A DNA stretch of 64,000 nt from Paraescarpia echinospica. Taxonomy: Eukaryota > Annelida > Polychaeta > Sabellida > Siboglinidae. Positions 1 to 15,640 of the stretch are shown here, piece by piece (the first letter of the stretch is position 1; every line of letters starts with the position of its first letter). The stretch is from contig CM034534.1 in the NCBI GenBank assembly GCA_020002185.1, forward strand, positions 39,156,168-39,220,167, read 5' to 3'. The position numbers and the translations under genes were made by a program. The notes under the pieces were generated by a model. The model was not told where the DNA came from. It worked only from the letters and a program-made list of their open reading frames with translations, and did no database searches.

Positions 1-1110
1 TTATCCGTCGGTATGGACTGTGTTATCACTTCTATGCGGATGACACCCAGTTGTACATCTCGTTCAAGCCGAAGGACGGTGCAGCCCAAACAGAAGGTGC
101 CTCGCGGACATTGAAAGATGGATGGACGCAAACATGCTAAAACTGAACAATGAAAAGACTGAGGTTGTGTTGTTCACATCCAAGCATAATGCCAAGCAGG
201 TGGAAAACGTTACTGTGCGTGTTGGCAACTCTGACATTACAGCAGTGAACAGTGTGGAAAACCTGGGTGTTATCTTCGACTCTGCCATGAACATGGAGCA
301 ACATTTGAACAGTGTCTGTAGGTCTGGATATTATCACCTCCGCAACATTGGGCACATTAGGCGTTATCTCACAAATGATGCCACTCAATCACTAGTGAAC
401 GGGCTTGTAACATCCCGTCTAGACTATTGTAACGCTCTGCTCAGTGGACTGCACCAGACATCAATTAACAAGTTATAACGTGTACAGAAGACGGTGGCAT
501 GGATTGTAACCAGAACATCACGCTACAGCCACATCACACTAGTGTTTAAAAACCTGCACTAGTTACCAGTTAACTATCGTGTGCAATTTAAAATCCTAAT
601 GTACACATATAAAGCCCTACGTGGACAGGCTCCAGGATATATATCGGACTTGCTGAAAGTGTACCAACCAAGAAGAACGCTACGATCCATGGATTCAGTG
701 ACACTAGAAGTTCCAAGGGCTAGAATAGTTACTTACGGCGACAGAACATTTCAGTGTTCAGCAGCCAAGTTGTGGAATGCGCTACCGGCTCACATTCGTG
801 AAGCAAAAACACTGAACACTTTCAAGAAGCTGCTAAAAACACATTTGTTCCTGGCCCATTTTGGTGCTTAACTCTTTCTAGTCGGTTTTTATTACATTTT
901 AAAACAGTATATATATATATATATATACATATATTCATTTTACTATATCAAGTCTTCCAAAATATATATTTTTATCATATTATCGTTTTTATGCTTTGTT
1001 TTTACTGTCTATGATTATTCTATTGATTGTGTACAACGCTTTTGAGCAGGCTTTTATGTATGAAAAGAGCGCTTTATAAGTTCGGTATAATAATAATAAA
1101 TAAATAAATA
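1..1110 (+). mobile_element. LINE (CR1/L2-like) 3' end, degraded, cut by window edge
   Basis: This is the C-terminal part of a non-LTR retrotransposon polymerase. The catalytic YADD is readable at 33-44. The frame then shifts before 122 and continues to 871, interrupted by in-frame stops at 476-478 and 558-560. The last part shows the usual LINE C-terminus: a region reading QFKILMYTYKALRGQAP, then KLWNALPAHIR, then a basic helix ending near 868. The 3' UTR (872-1110) ends in a GCGCTTTATAAG-type motif followed by (ATA/AAT)n, as in many L2/CR1-like elements of invertebrates. It is a dead copy. The clade is inferred from general resemblance only. Confidence 0.85.
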
Positions 1111-1169
1111 TATATAAGAACACGAATTGTACAAGGCGCAGCTGGGGTTTCAGAAATGTGAGTTCTTAC
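872..1169. other. LINE 3' UTR and junction to gene A intron
   Basis: This stretch has AT-rich LINE 3' UTR to about 1110 with a (TA)n run near 908, then about 60 bp of unique sequence before the gene A donor. No transmembrane or tail exon of gene A is visible here. Confidence 0.6.
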
Positions 1170-4540
<3,371 letters not shown>

Positions 4541-5600
4541 GTTCGTGGCTCACTTAGATACCTAGACAGACAAGCGAATAACACTCTCTAAACGAGCACG
4601 CTATGGTTTAATATGTTACATTTGTTATAAAACTCAATTAATGCCCGTCACCCGCGCGGACGCGCAAACAGGGTGACACACGCAATTTTCGTTCGCCTTA
4701 AAACACCCACCTTTTCCGTATCTTCCAATCCAGCAGGAACGCGTTAACAACAGGTCTGGCAGACTGTCACTCCTCTACTCTGACGGCCGACTCGTATTAA
4801 ATACGATCAAGCACGCTCACCATTGTGCAAACAAAAACAAAATATACGCTACTCAACAGTACCTGGCGGTGACAAAACAATCATGTATCTATGGCTATTC
4901 ACCCCCGAATATGGATATATTTTACACTAGCCGAGTTACCCGGTGTAGCCTGGGAAAAAAGCAGTCGCATGCGCTAAACCTGTCTTGAAATTGTGTCCCC
5001 TCTTAAAATGCTCACCGCCCCAGACGAATTAAAAAAAATCTAAATCTACGAACCACCCCAATAGGCCCGCTAGATCGTACACATAACGGCAACCCCGTAC
5101 ATGCAAAACTAACGAACATATTGGTTCACACAAAAACAGACAGACAGACAAGCAGACAGACATACAGAGAACTGTATTGTCTTATAATATAGAAATGATA
5201 GTCTCGGCAAAATACATCGTACCCACGTTATACACTTACTGTCTTACCACGGTAACCTACAAATGAAAAAATCCGTTGATCTAACGATTAAATAATGTCG
5301 GACACGGTCGCGCTTGCGTTGACTACACACGCGCACGCACGCACGTAATGGGTGCAAACGTGGTGCTTACTAAAATGTGCACTTGTTGGAATGTTTAGAT
5401 TATGATTTCATTGTAATATGTAGATGGCTGGTTGTGTAAGAAGTACCGACGCGACAGGCAGAGATTGCTATTAAATAAGGCAATAGTTATCAAGTGAGTC
5501 CGTAATTTTATAATAGGTAGCTATGATGTCACGAAATAAAACGTAGTATCACGTATTGTATTTTGTAATATACCCTAGTCATTCTTTTTAAAGTGTAGCG
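4541..5600. other. Upstream region of gene A, no gene seen
   Basis: There is no supported coding sequence. A dispersed repeat (about 4985-5115) and a short CAGACAGA run (about 5138-5160) are present. The promoter of gene A would lie here, but I see no convincing TATA or initiator. Confidence 0.4.
4985..5115. repeat. Dispersed repeat, copy 1
   Basis: It shares ordered blocks with 40530-40800, including AAATCTACGAACCACC, a GGCCCG-TAGATC block and an ACTAACG end. It is a member of an unidentified interspersed repeat family. Confidence 0.5.
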
Positions 5601-5773
5601 TTTGCGGCGAGCGGTCGGCATGGAAGCATACGGACACGCGTTCACTCACTCAGTCGTACTAATGATAAGTCAGGTTATACGTTTTCACAGTTTATTATAT
5701 GCGGAAAACCCTACCAATACAAAATCTAATACACAATATACGGCTATGTCTGCTAAATACTACCCAGTCTTAG

Positions 5774-6176
5774 GTGTCAGAACGATAGGTTCAGACGGTG
5801 GCGGCTATTACAGCAACCAAATTGTAACCGATATATTCTAAATGTCAGAACGATAGGTTCAGACGGCGGCGGCTATTACAGCAACCAAATTGTAACCGAT
5901 ATATTCTAAATGTCAGAACGATAGGTTCAGACGGCGGCGGCTTATACACAGCAACCGAATTGTAACTGATATATTATAAATGTCAGAACGATAAGTTCAG
6001 ACGGCGGCGGCTTATACACAGCAACCGAATTATAGGTGTCAGAACGATAGGTTCAGACGGCGGCGGCTTATACCCAGCAACCGAATTGTAACCGCTATAT
6101 ATTCTAAATGTCAGAACGATAAGTTCAGACGGCGGCGGACTATATACAGCAACCGAATTGTAACCGATATATTCGA
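5774..6176 (-). repeat. Six tandem 55-72 bp monomers, TATA-bearing on the minus strand
   Basis: The units each contain GTCAGAACGATA, GTTCAGACGGCGGCGG, a TATA-like stretch, CAACCGAATTGTAA and CGATATATTC. Unit length varies because some lack the last block. In minus orientation each reads a TATATAAG-like box followed by a GC-rich segment, like promoter monomers at the 5' end of some retroelements. The same monomer occurs in the opposite orientation at 10990-11053 and 13975-14125. Confidence 0.85.
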
Positions 6177-6428
6177 TGAGATGAGGGACAATCCCTGATA
6201 TTACATGACATTAACGTCATGTGACGTTGCACATATAGGGATATGTCTGCAAACAATACCGTGTTATATTTGGACAATTATAATGCCTCACCAGCAAGAT
6301 CGCCTCACCAATGAGATGAGGGACAATCCCTGATATTACATGACATTGACGTTATGTGACGTTGCACATATAGGAATATGTGTGCAAACAACACCGAGTT
6401 GTACTGTACTTTGACAATTATAGTTAAT
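6174..6428. repeat. Tandem duplication of about 130 bp
   Basis: Two adjacent copies (about 6176-6290 and 6312-6425) begin GATGAGATGAGGGACAATCC and continue through a short palindrome around ACGTCATGTGACGT to a GACAATTATA end. They lie directly next to the monomer array. Confidence 0.85.
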
Positions 6429-8559
6429 CTGACATCGACAATGTTAGTCAATTTTTTTGGTATAAAATAAAGATTCTTTAAAAGGGGTAAATGTGATAGG
6501 TATCAAAAACATCATAAGAAGGAAGATTGTGGTAGACGTCAAACATCATAAGGATGGAAGAATGTAGTAGGCTACAACCTACACGCGGTTATATAATAGC
6601 TGCAGATTAGCTGCTTATGCGAACGCCTTGGGAACGCCCCCTTGGGCTTTAACAGGACCGCAGAACTAACTATTCATTGCTGTTACAGTGAATAAAGACC
6701 TATAACGCAACGTCCAATCGTCGCAGCAGCAGTCACTCCATGTAGTTCGTGTGCGGGGCAAGGAAGACGACGACATACGTGGAGACACGGTTCTACCATA
6801 TATGGGCATCCACCATCTTAAATAAGTTTTCGAAAACGAGACTGCAAGTAAATAAAGACACGTGCGTCGATATAGATAGCCATTTCTGTTAATGTGATTT
6901 TTCTTATGTAAGTTACAAGCACGTTTTGAGACATATATACATTCGTAAATACCTACACGTTTATACAGTTTGCTGTTTATAGTATTAAGTTGATACAATT
7001 TCGTACGATTTTGTTAAACATTATTAGAAAAAGTTGTTTTTGATTGGAAAGTTTACGACTATGGAATGGTAAAAAACAATCAATGACAGACGCCACCGCC
7101 GACAGTTGAAGGCTCACAGCATGGCAACACGCGACGAAATTGTAATGTATACACGTCACAGAGCTTTGTTACGTATTGGCAACTTTACAGAAGTTGACTA
7201 TTACGAATAGGTTCGTACATTTTCGCCCGATAACGTGAAATATGTCTTAGGTTTACACCGACACCTAGCGAATGTGCTACACCGTCATTAAATTACCGCT
7301 AATATAAATACGTAGTTTTGCATAACATTAACGTAATGTCTCGCAAACATCGTTATGCCTCATTTCCTGTGAATATTTTGCATAGCAATGTCTGCTTGTT
7401 GAACCGATCTCTGGGCGCCATTCTGGAGCATCCATCGTGTAAAAGACCGAGAAATGGCTATATAATTGAAAAAAGGAACAGATATTAAGATGTATTCTCC
7501 TAAGTGTAGTTCCAATTGGTCAGATGTACATGAACCATTAGAATTGTAAGTTAGGACCTAATCATAAATAGTGTTTAGGCGTTTAGGCATAAAACTATCG
7601 CCCAACGAACAAACATGGATGTAAGTTATAATAATACACCATTCATTTATATACACCTTGGTATATCGTAAGTCCGTAAGTCTGATTTATATCATAAAAT
7701 TCTTGGCTTTAATCACTTGAATGAGCGACACCAAAATCTTGTAACCTGTGTTTTGCTTTGTTCTCGTACCCACGTGCGTTTATTTACTCGCAACTCTGAT
7801 CTAGGTCAAGATGGCGTCAGAACCGTGTATCCGTGTATACACCGTAAGTATCACACTTACATATAGCTATGTTGCCGTCTTCCCAGACACTGGGAACCGT
7901 TTACCACAGTCTCATTAAAGTAGTCAGCCATTTTCTGAGCTTTATCGCCAAGCCGACCTTTTTATGCTGGCACTGCTGATGGTCACTTCCAGGGTGCATG
8001 TCATTCTCAATCATTCTTTTACGCCCCAAATTGAGATTGTCTATCGTACAGCGATAACATGTTTACCTTTGGTATACATTTTTATGTTCAATCTTGTCTA
8101 AAACACCGAAGAAGTAGTCGGGCTGTCGGAAACACCCAAGAAAACAGTGGATATGTGCGTGCGTGTGTGCGTGCGCGCACGCGTGTGTGTCTGACACATG
8201 TCAAGCAATCATGTTGTATTTAGATTAAGCTTCTATGCACATAAAACGTAACATTTAAGAAATATCCCGAAGATAAGTCGTTTGTCTACGACACAAGCAA
8301 ACACTTGACGAAGTATATCGTGTAATTCTCGAAGCGAAGTACGTGATATGCATTTTTAAATGTTGGCTTAGTCAGTAAAATAAACACTCACATATTACAT
8401 ATTGAAGTTATTTTGAATTAACACAAACATAAAACATTGGCGAGGATATTTGAGTCTAGCACATCGATAGCGTACACTGATAACAGAACTGAGAGATACT
8501 TTAGTTGTTGATAACGCCTCCTGGAGTGTTGCTTTGGACCAGGTAATTAAGTGAGGACT
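6429..8559. other. No gene recognised
   Basis: AT-rich sequence with only short random open frames. There is a small GT/CG microsatellite near 8155-8190. I see no domain, splice pattern or repeat with known identity. Confidence 0.5.
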
Positions 8560-8569
8560 TAATGGTTAT

Positions 8570-8800
8570 GGATGTATGGATAGAAATATTTTATTCAAAC
8601 TTCATCCTTCAACACTGACATCAAGATGCCACAATCTGTGCTATCACAGCCTCTACTACAGGACTGATGTTTATAAGCACTCTTCATAAGCATTCTTCCC
8701 CAACTGGTATCCGCCTGTGGAACCAGCTGCCTGAGTGCAATGTCACATCCCCGACCCTAGAACCGTTCAAGGGAAGGTTGGTCACTCTGAACTTTTAGGT
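8570..8800 (+). mobile_element. LINE C-terminal fragment
   Basis: A short frame at about 8697-8798 encodes the end of a LINE polymerase (SSPTGIRLWNQLPECN, then EPFKGRLV and a stop). Upstream pieces in other frames read as the preceding basic region. A tandem 13-mer (ATAAGCACTCTTC / ATAAGCATTCTTC) near 8673-8698 breaks the frame. It is a short relic. Confidence 0.55.
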
Positions 8801-10989
8801 TCTTCGCTCTTTTATCTCTTTTAATTAGCACTGCAGTTTAACATTGTTTATATACTGAATTTAACCAGTGTGTTTTATTATTTTAACCTGCATCATATCC
8901 GTAATATTTTTCTTGTATATAATCACCAACTTCATAAAACGCTATATAATAACAGCAGTACAACAATGCTCCAGAGTGGGAATATGCACTTATACGGAAG
9001 AAGAAAACTTTTAAAAAGTAGTAGTAAAACTAGACATCACAAAGCAGCAGTAGTAAAATAGATGTATAGAGTAGCTATGCGAAAGTACTCGTTCTCCCAA
9101 AGTACGGTAAGTGAATGAACTTCTGGCTCGATTAATGCATTCAGTGTGAATATTTTAAACAATAAATTGACCATAGATCCGGTAAGGGCGGGCTGCACCT
9201 AAGTGAACCATTGTTACACTCTAGATGAGCCAATGACTTTTTTGTCCGCTTGGCTATCTTCTGGCAATTCATATGTGTCCAAGATCCTCTAATATGTCCA
9301 AACTAGTATGGCACTTGTATTTGTAACACCATTGTTTACTGTCTTGGTACCATCAAATAAAAACTCAACCAGGTCCATAGTCTGCCTTTCTGTCACCTTA
9401 CTGATGCCGATGACATTAATCAAAATGATGACATTGAATGATGGGGACAAAACCTGGGAGGGATGGGAGACGTAAGGGTGTGTATTTTGCTGTTAGATAA
9501 AAGGGCTCTGGAGCTGTTTGCAGATTAGCATATTCAAAATGTCGCAGATTGTGGAACCGTTGTGTCTTAGGGGTGCATGGCCACTTGATTGGCATACTGA
9601 TAAGAAACTGTTATGTACATCAGAAACGTGCTGAAGACTTCTGTCGCATTTCAGTCCTCAACAAGCCCTAAGCCGACTTCAGAGGCATGTCAAACCGAAT
9701 GCTTAAACACAATCTCGATTCGGTATGCAATTAGTTTTATGTCCATTAGACAACTCCCAGTATCATATCGGGCTACGGAAGGAATAGCTATTAAAATAAT
9801 ATAACATTTTCTCTCTGACAAATTATTGAATAAACGTATGTCTGTGCAGGCACAACATAGTCATCGAATAAGCCTACTAGCATAAAGTCATGTTAACACA
9901 ACGTAATGTCACACAATGTACCGTATTCGTTCTTTTTACCGTACATGCCCTAATTAGCGTACACCCCCCTTTTCCAGCAGGGTCTGATGTCGGTGTGTGA
10001 CTAAAACTGATCTCTGGATCCATCAATTCCATGTCAACCATTGACAATATCAGAAAGAAAGTTCCACCTGCATACACAGCCATTGCAAAGTTTCAGTATC
10101 ACTTTGACCACAAAACCACCATCACATGGATGTATAAATCACTTCCAGTTAGTTTCAGTTACATAGACGTGTCTCATCCCGGCTGAACTAATACTAATCT
10201 TGAATGTATGCAGAGGATGGCATGGCCTGCTCTCTGACTTTGTCCGTGTCTTAGCATCACTGTCATACAGGTCGTTTATTTTCTGCTGTCCGCTGCTAAC
10301 TTATCTCTCTAACGAGAAGTAGGTTTAATATGTAGTAACCATAAATAATTGACAACAATTAATGTGTTTTCTAATGTTTATTCATGTTTATTTTAAAAAC
10401 GGTAATGAGCGATCTGGTGGCGCCACAGTAGAGACAGTAAAAAATACACATCATTTCCACCCTGGTTTGAGGGACAGAATTTTTGTAACCTTAAAAATAT
10501 TTCGTAAGCGTACTGTACTCTTGTAGATCATTTTGAACGATAACACACATAGTATAAATATTCTTGATTAGTGAATGTTGTAGTGCTCCGAAAAGCCAAT
10601 TTATATGCAAATGGCTATAGCTGGGGTGGGGGATTTGTTTACATTTGAGGCCATCTGGTTTTGGGGAGGCAAGAGCCCTATACAGAGGGCCTTTGTTCAG
10701 AAGGTTACTGTAAGTTCACTGGCACCCTGACAATATTTCTAGAGACCCGTAGACTTTGGAAATGACATAACTCAAGGGACATCGCCTGTCCCAAGGCTAT
10801 ATATTTAGCTGTATATAAGGAGGGCTTTAATGAGGATCATGGCTGGCTGTTGGGAGATGCAGCCAGACACTTCGAGGGAGCTGTTTGTTAGAACAGGCCC
10901 GAAGATGCATGCAGATGATGATGCAGGCCAGTGATGTATCATGGCGACTACTGGGGCACACTGCCGGAGGAACGTTTCTCGTGAAGTAC
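8801..10989. other. No gene recognised
   Basis: No supported coding sequence, RNA gene or identifiable transposon. The last 150 bases before the monomer contain a TGTATATAAGG TATA-like motif at about 10812, of unknown use. Confidence 0.45.
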
Positions 10990-11053
10990 TGTTACCGAGC
11001 TGTATATAAACCGCCGCCGTCTGAACTTATCGTTCTAACACCTATAATTCGGT
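10990..11053 (+). repeat. Promoter-like monomer, left piece (split by LINE)
   Basis: One monomer of the 5774-6176 family, in reverse orientation: TGTATATAAACC, then GCCGCCGTCTGAACTTATCG, then AATTCGGT. It stops exactly where the CR1-like LINE tail starts. The rest of the unit resumes at about 13965. Confidence 0.85.
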
Positions 11054-11930
11054 TAACAAGATTTAACAAGATTTAACAAGATTGCCACCCAGAGAATTAA
11101 CTCTAGATGGTAGGTCCCGCCCTTCTGAGGTATGTATCGAATTTATTTTTAAACATATTCACGCTACTAGCACCTACACAATCAGCAGATAATCTGTTCC
11201 ATTCATTTACAGTCCTTTGTGAAAATGAGAACTTTCTTATATCTAATCTACACTGTTCCTTTGCTAATGTAACTTCATGTCCTCTAGACCTACTATCTTT
11301 CTTAACTGAACAAAAAATATTTCTATCAATATTTACATAACCATTCATTATTTTAAACACTTATATCTTATCTCCTCTCAATCTCCTGGTCTCTAGTGTT
11401 GTTAAACCACATTCTTTTAGGCGAATTTCATAAGTAAGATCCCTCAGTGTTGGTATCATTTTAGTCGCTCTCTTCTGTACTCTTTCTAGCATATATATGT
11501 CTTTCTTGCGATATGGCCTCCACGCTTGTATACAATATTCTAAATGAGGCCTCACTATTGTTTTGTACAGTGGTATTATTAGTTCTTTTCCTTATACTCT
11601 ATATTTCGCCTAATTAATCAAAGGATTTGATTTCCCTTTGATGCTGCAATTCCGCACTGCTCTGAAACCTTCATATCAGCACTAATGGTTAACCCAAAGT
11701 CCTTTTCTTTTACAGTATTACTTAGTACAGTACCCCCATTATATATTCTACATCTTCGTTCCCATGTCCTGTGTGGAGGCATTTACAGTTCCCAAAATTG
11801 AACAGCATTTGCCACTTTTCAGACCATTTTATCAACCTGTCAAGATCATCTTGCAAATGCTGTCTATCTCCACCACTTTCAATCCTCCTAAACACCTTTG
11901 TATCATCCGCAAATTTCAACACCTTGCTTG

Positions 11931-12449
11931 TTATATCATCATCCAAATCGTTGACATATATATTAAGAATAATATAGGTCCTAGTACTGATCCCTGTGGT
12001 ACCCCACTCAATACCGATGCCCAGTTTGAAGCCTCCCCATCAACTACTACACTTTGTCTTCTGTCAATCAGCCATTTTTCTATCCAGTTTATTATACCAT
12101 TTCCTATGCCATGGGCCTTTAGTTTAAGCAGTAATCTTTGATGTGGTACTTTGTCGAAAGCTTTTTGAAAATCTAAATATATTATATCTACTGGTGATCC
12201 CTCGTCTACCCACTTAGTGATATCTTCCAAGAAACATAACATATTTGTTAAGCACGACCTCGCTTTTAGAAACCCATGTTGAGATGGGTTTATCAAGTTA
12301 TGTTTAACAAGAAAATCCGCCATGTGGTCTTTAATTAGTCTTTCTAATAGTTTACAAATCACTGATGTTAAACTCACTGGTCTATATTTCTCTGACTTGT
12401 TTCTTGAACCTTTTTTAAAAATAACGGTATAATGTTTGCCTCTTTCCAT
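11931..12449 (-). pseudogene. LINE reverse transcriptase core
   Basis: An open frame of 172 codons carries reverse-transcriptase blocks: SRNKSEKYRPVSLTS, LDFQKAFDKVPH and GVPQGSVLGPILF. The catalytic FADD lies in the next frame block at about 11890, so a frameshift separates it from this stretch. Confidence 0.85.
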
Positions 12450-13148
12450 TCTAATGACAAATTTAAAACTGTTGCAAGCGGTACGCTAATTTGTTCTACA
12501 ATTTTCAATAGTATTTTGGGCGGAATCCCATCCACTCCAGGTGATTTATTATCCTTCATAGCCCTTATTTTCTTAGCTACCATTTCCGGGGTTACAATTA
12601 ACTCTCCTAAATAGTCTGAACCCTTGAATTTAGCCTCTGGTACTGGCAGTGAACTAATATCTTCCCTGGTAAACACTGAACTAAAATACTTATTCAGGTC
12701 TTCTGCCATTAAGAATCCCTCTGATATTATATTTCCAGCACTATCTTCTAGAGGACCGACCTTATCCTGAACTTTCTATTTGCTTCGAACATTCGCATAA
12801 AAACTCTTGCTGTCATGTTTTATATTACTAGCTAATTTTTGTTCATAGCTTCTCTTTGAATTTCTAATTTCAGCTGTTGCTTGGTTAAGTGCTTCTTTAT
12901 AAATGTTGTAGTCTTCATCATTTCCAGTACATCTATATGACTTCCACATCATTTGTTTATATCTAATTTTTGTAATGGCTTCTATCGATAAGTGTTTCTT
13001 TTTGGACCGTTTCCCTTGTTTTTTCAAGGGTACAAATGTATCGACTATACACTTAATTTCACACTTTAAGATATTCCAGCATACTGTTGCTGTCTTATTC
13101 TTCAGTGTGTTTTCCCAGTATATCTTTCCTAAATATTTCCTCATGTCC

Positions 13149-13796
13149 TTATACCTCCCTTTGTAGAAATTTCTCCTGTACTGCTTTTTTACTATTCCTT
13201 TCTGATTTTACTTTGAAGATAAAATGTATCTGGTTGTGATCACTACTCCCCAGTGGCTCACCTATCTTGACATTATCAACTAATTCATTCTGTGAGGACA
13301 AAACTATGTCTAACACATTCTCACCTCTGGTTGGTTCTAGCACATGTTGAGAAAGGAAAGTTTCTTGTACTAAAACTAAAAACTTGTGGTCTTCACTCCC
13401 CATACTCTGCAGAGATTTCCATTGTATATGCCCATGGTTAAAATCCCCCATAATAATACAGTCCCGTTTGCTCACTTCCCTTATAGCGTTTTGTATTTTT
13501 TCATTCTCTTCTGTGCTTATGTTTGGACTTCGATAAACTAACCCAACTGTTAACGTTGAGTTACCTGTAACTATGTTACACCAAACAGCTTCTTCACAGT
13601 CTGCTTCTCTTTCTAATTTAATTTCATAAGCCTGGATAGATTCTTTAATATATAAAATAACTCCACCTCCCCTTCTTCCTATTCTATCTCTCCTAAACAT
13701 TACATATCCTGTCAGTCCCAATTCGGCATCTGATATATCGGTGGTGGCCCATGATTCGGTTATACCTATTATGTGAGGGTCAATATCTTCTACCAT
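13149..13796 (-). pseudogene. LINE APE-type endonuclease domain
   Basis: An open frame of 215 codons covers most of the apurinic-like endonuclease that nicks target DNA to prime reverse transcription. The catalytic signatures visible are ITESW, GDFNHG and the terminal SSDHNQ. The true start is further upstream, at about 13850, where the N-terminal NARS motif is in frame. Confidence 0.8.
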
Positions 13797-13974
13797 AATG
13801 TTTAGTTCATTTCTTTTGTTTACTATACTCCTTGCATTTAAACAAACACATTTATATGCAGCTTCAGAAGAGTTTTCCCGGCTGTTCTTTGCTGATTTAT
13901 TTGTGCTGTCTTTATCTATGCCTCCAGTTTCAGGTTTCTCTGTGTGTCCCCCCCCTGAAAATTGCTGTGTATAA

Positions 13975-14125
13975 AAAAGCCGCCGCCGTCTGAACTTATC
14001 GTTCTGACACCTGTAATTCGGTTGCTGCGTATAAGCCGCCGCCGTCTGAACTTATCGTGCTGACATTTAGAATATATCGGTTACAATTCGGTTGCTGTAT
14101 ATAAGCCGCCGCCGTCTGAACTTAG
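13975..14125 (+). repeat. Promoter-like monomers, right piece
   Basis: About two monomers in the same orientation as 10990-11053. Each has a TATAAG box followed by GCCGCCGCCGTCTGAACTTA; a third unit is cut short at 14125. Before the LINE insertion they formed one array with 10990-11053. Confidence 0.85.
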
Positions 14126-14784
14126 CCAGTTCGCATACGGGCCCACAGCCCGACATACACAGTTCGACACACACAGTTTGTCGCCTATCACTGTTCCGCG
14201 CAATTAGTGACCTGTCGCCGCTCGGCGCTGTCCTCTTTTACCGACGTGCTGTGACGCCCCGCATAGCTGACGCTTCGCCCGACGGTTGCCTGGCTGACGC
14301 CTTGCCGACGCTCTGCCTGGCTGACACTTCGCCGACCGACTTCCACGTGCGTGCCAACGCTTGCGCTCCAGTGCAGCCTGCGCAGCTACACATTAAAAAT
14401 ATTAATCACCACTTTGCAAACCAAGACCGGCTACATACACACATAAATATACATAGTCGATATACGTATTTCGGCTATAATACGTAATAATATTATTCAT
14501 ATTCTAGTTCTGTATAGTTACAGAAAGAAGACAAACATTTCTTGTATAGTTGCAACATTATGATTATAAATATGCGGTCTACTCACGGGTTATATAAGTA
14601 CCCCAACTTATGTTCATTGACAACGAGCGACAAGTCTGCACAGTGCGGTCATGTCATTGTGACTGTCTGCTACACGTTCGGCTGTTCGCCGTACCCTGGA
14701 CAATTGTTTGCCTACTCGCACTACATTGCGCAACATACTGTCTGCCTGTACATCTAAACGCCACAACGCGCTATATTGCGTAAC
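14126..14784. other. Unassigned sequence between monomers and LINE 3' end
   Basis: A 131-codon open frame (14092-14487) begins inside the monomers and has no recognisable domain. It includes a small internal repeat around GCCTGGCTGAC. The stretch could be the 5' untranslated region of an element whose 3' end is at 14785-15540. That is inference from position only. Confidence 0.35.
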
Positions 14785-15540
14785 GACTGTAGAGAATGCA
14801 CAACTCTGCTGCTAGGTTGATCCTACGCCGCCCAAGGAGTGACAGCGCCATGCCTCTGTTGTGCATTCTTCACTGGTTGCCTGTAGCACACAGAATCAAC
14901 TTTAACCTATTAGTGTTTACATATAAAGCTGTGGATGGCGATGCCCCGATATATTTATGCGACCTTGTATTCCCATACAAACCAACAAGAGCCCTGCGCT
15001 CTGCCAACAATAACATGTTAACGGTCCTGTCGACTCATGTCAAAGCTGGGGACAGTTCGTTTGCAGTCGCCGAGGCGACTTTGTGGAACACTTTGCCTAA
15101 TGACATTAAAACGTCTGATTGTCTCTCTACTTTCAAGGCACGCTTAAAGACTCATTTTTTTCGACTCTCTTTCTTGTCCAATGTGGCATAGTTTAGTCTC
15201 TGTATTGCTTAGTTTTATATAAATTATCTCTTATGTATTAATTAACCTATTTATATATTTATTTTATACATACATGTACATTAGTTCAGTTAAATGAATA
15301 TGTCTTATTTATACATAGAACTGTAGATAAGATCATTATTTTAGTATATTTATTTAATTACTGTATTTATTTGTATTTTACTAATATTAATGTTATAAGA
15401 ATTGTTTATAGAAAATACATGTTTATTTAGCCATCATTATTACCTCTATCTGGATTCTACATTTTGTAAAGCGCCACGAACAATTTATAATTGGATTTGG
15501 CGCTATATTAAATAAAATATATTATTATTATTATTATAAC
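14785..15540 (+). mobile_element. LINE 3' end (C-terminus and 3' UTR)
   Basis: The frame 14796-15191 encodes the LINE C-terminal region (NSAARLILRRPR, ILHWLPVAHRINF, FTYKAVDGDAP, TLWNTLPNDIK, FKARLKTHFF). The 3' UTR ends in a GGCGCTATATTAAATAAA-like motif and (ATT)n at about 15520-15538. It resembles the element at 1-1110 but is a different copy and subfamily. Confidence 0.8.
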
Positions 15541-15574
15541 ATGCTAAATCGCCACACTCCTCCGCCGTCGTAGT

Positions 15575-15640
15575 TTCCGTGACGGTGTGTTCCGTGCCGG
15601 TGTGTTCCGTGACGGTGTGTAACGGCACGGGTATTCTCGC
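15575..15640. repeat. Short tandem repeat of about 16 bp
   Basis: Three diverged copies of CCGTGACGGTGTGTT lie in a row. Confidence 0.6.

Larger units (their letters stand above)
11054..13970 (-). mobile_element. CR1-like LINE, endonuclease + reverse transcriptase, broken
   Basis: A nearly full-length second open reading frame runs on the minus strand. It starts with the APE endonuclease (NARSIVNKRNELN at about 13800-13850, ITESWA, GGGVILY, GDFNHG, SSDH; 13149-13796). A linker follows (12776-13144), then the reverse transcriptase (KNKSPGVDGIPP, QKAFDKVPHQ, GVPQGSVLGP, FADDTKV; 11722-12709) and the typical CR1 C-terminus (RPHLEYCIQAW, ERVQKRATKM, RRLRGDKI, FKNKFDTYLRR; 11103-11555). Several stops and frameshifts separate these blocks, so it is not active. 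The 3' end carries three copies of TAACAAGATT, a short tandem tail of the kind CR1 elements use. It is inserted into a promoter-like monomer. Confidence 0.9.

Noticed and set aside
5774..6176. CRISPR-like array
   Set aside because: Adjacent repeats have no unique spacers, unit length varies, and the surrounding DNA is eukaryotic.
14092..14487. 131-codon plus-strand open frame
   Set aside because: Starts inside repeat monomers, shows no domain, and has Arg/Ala/Thr composition expected from GC-rich non-coding sequence.
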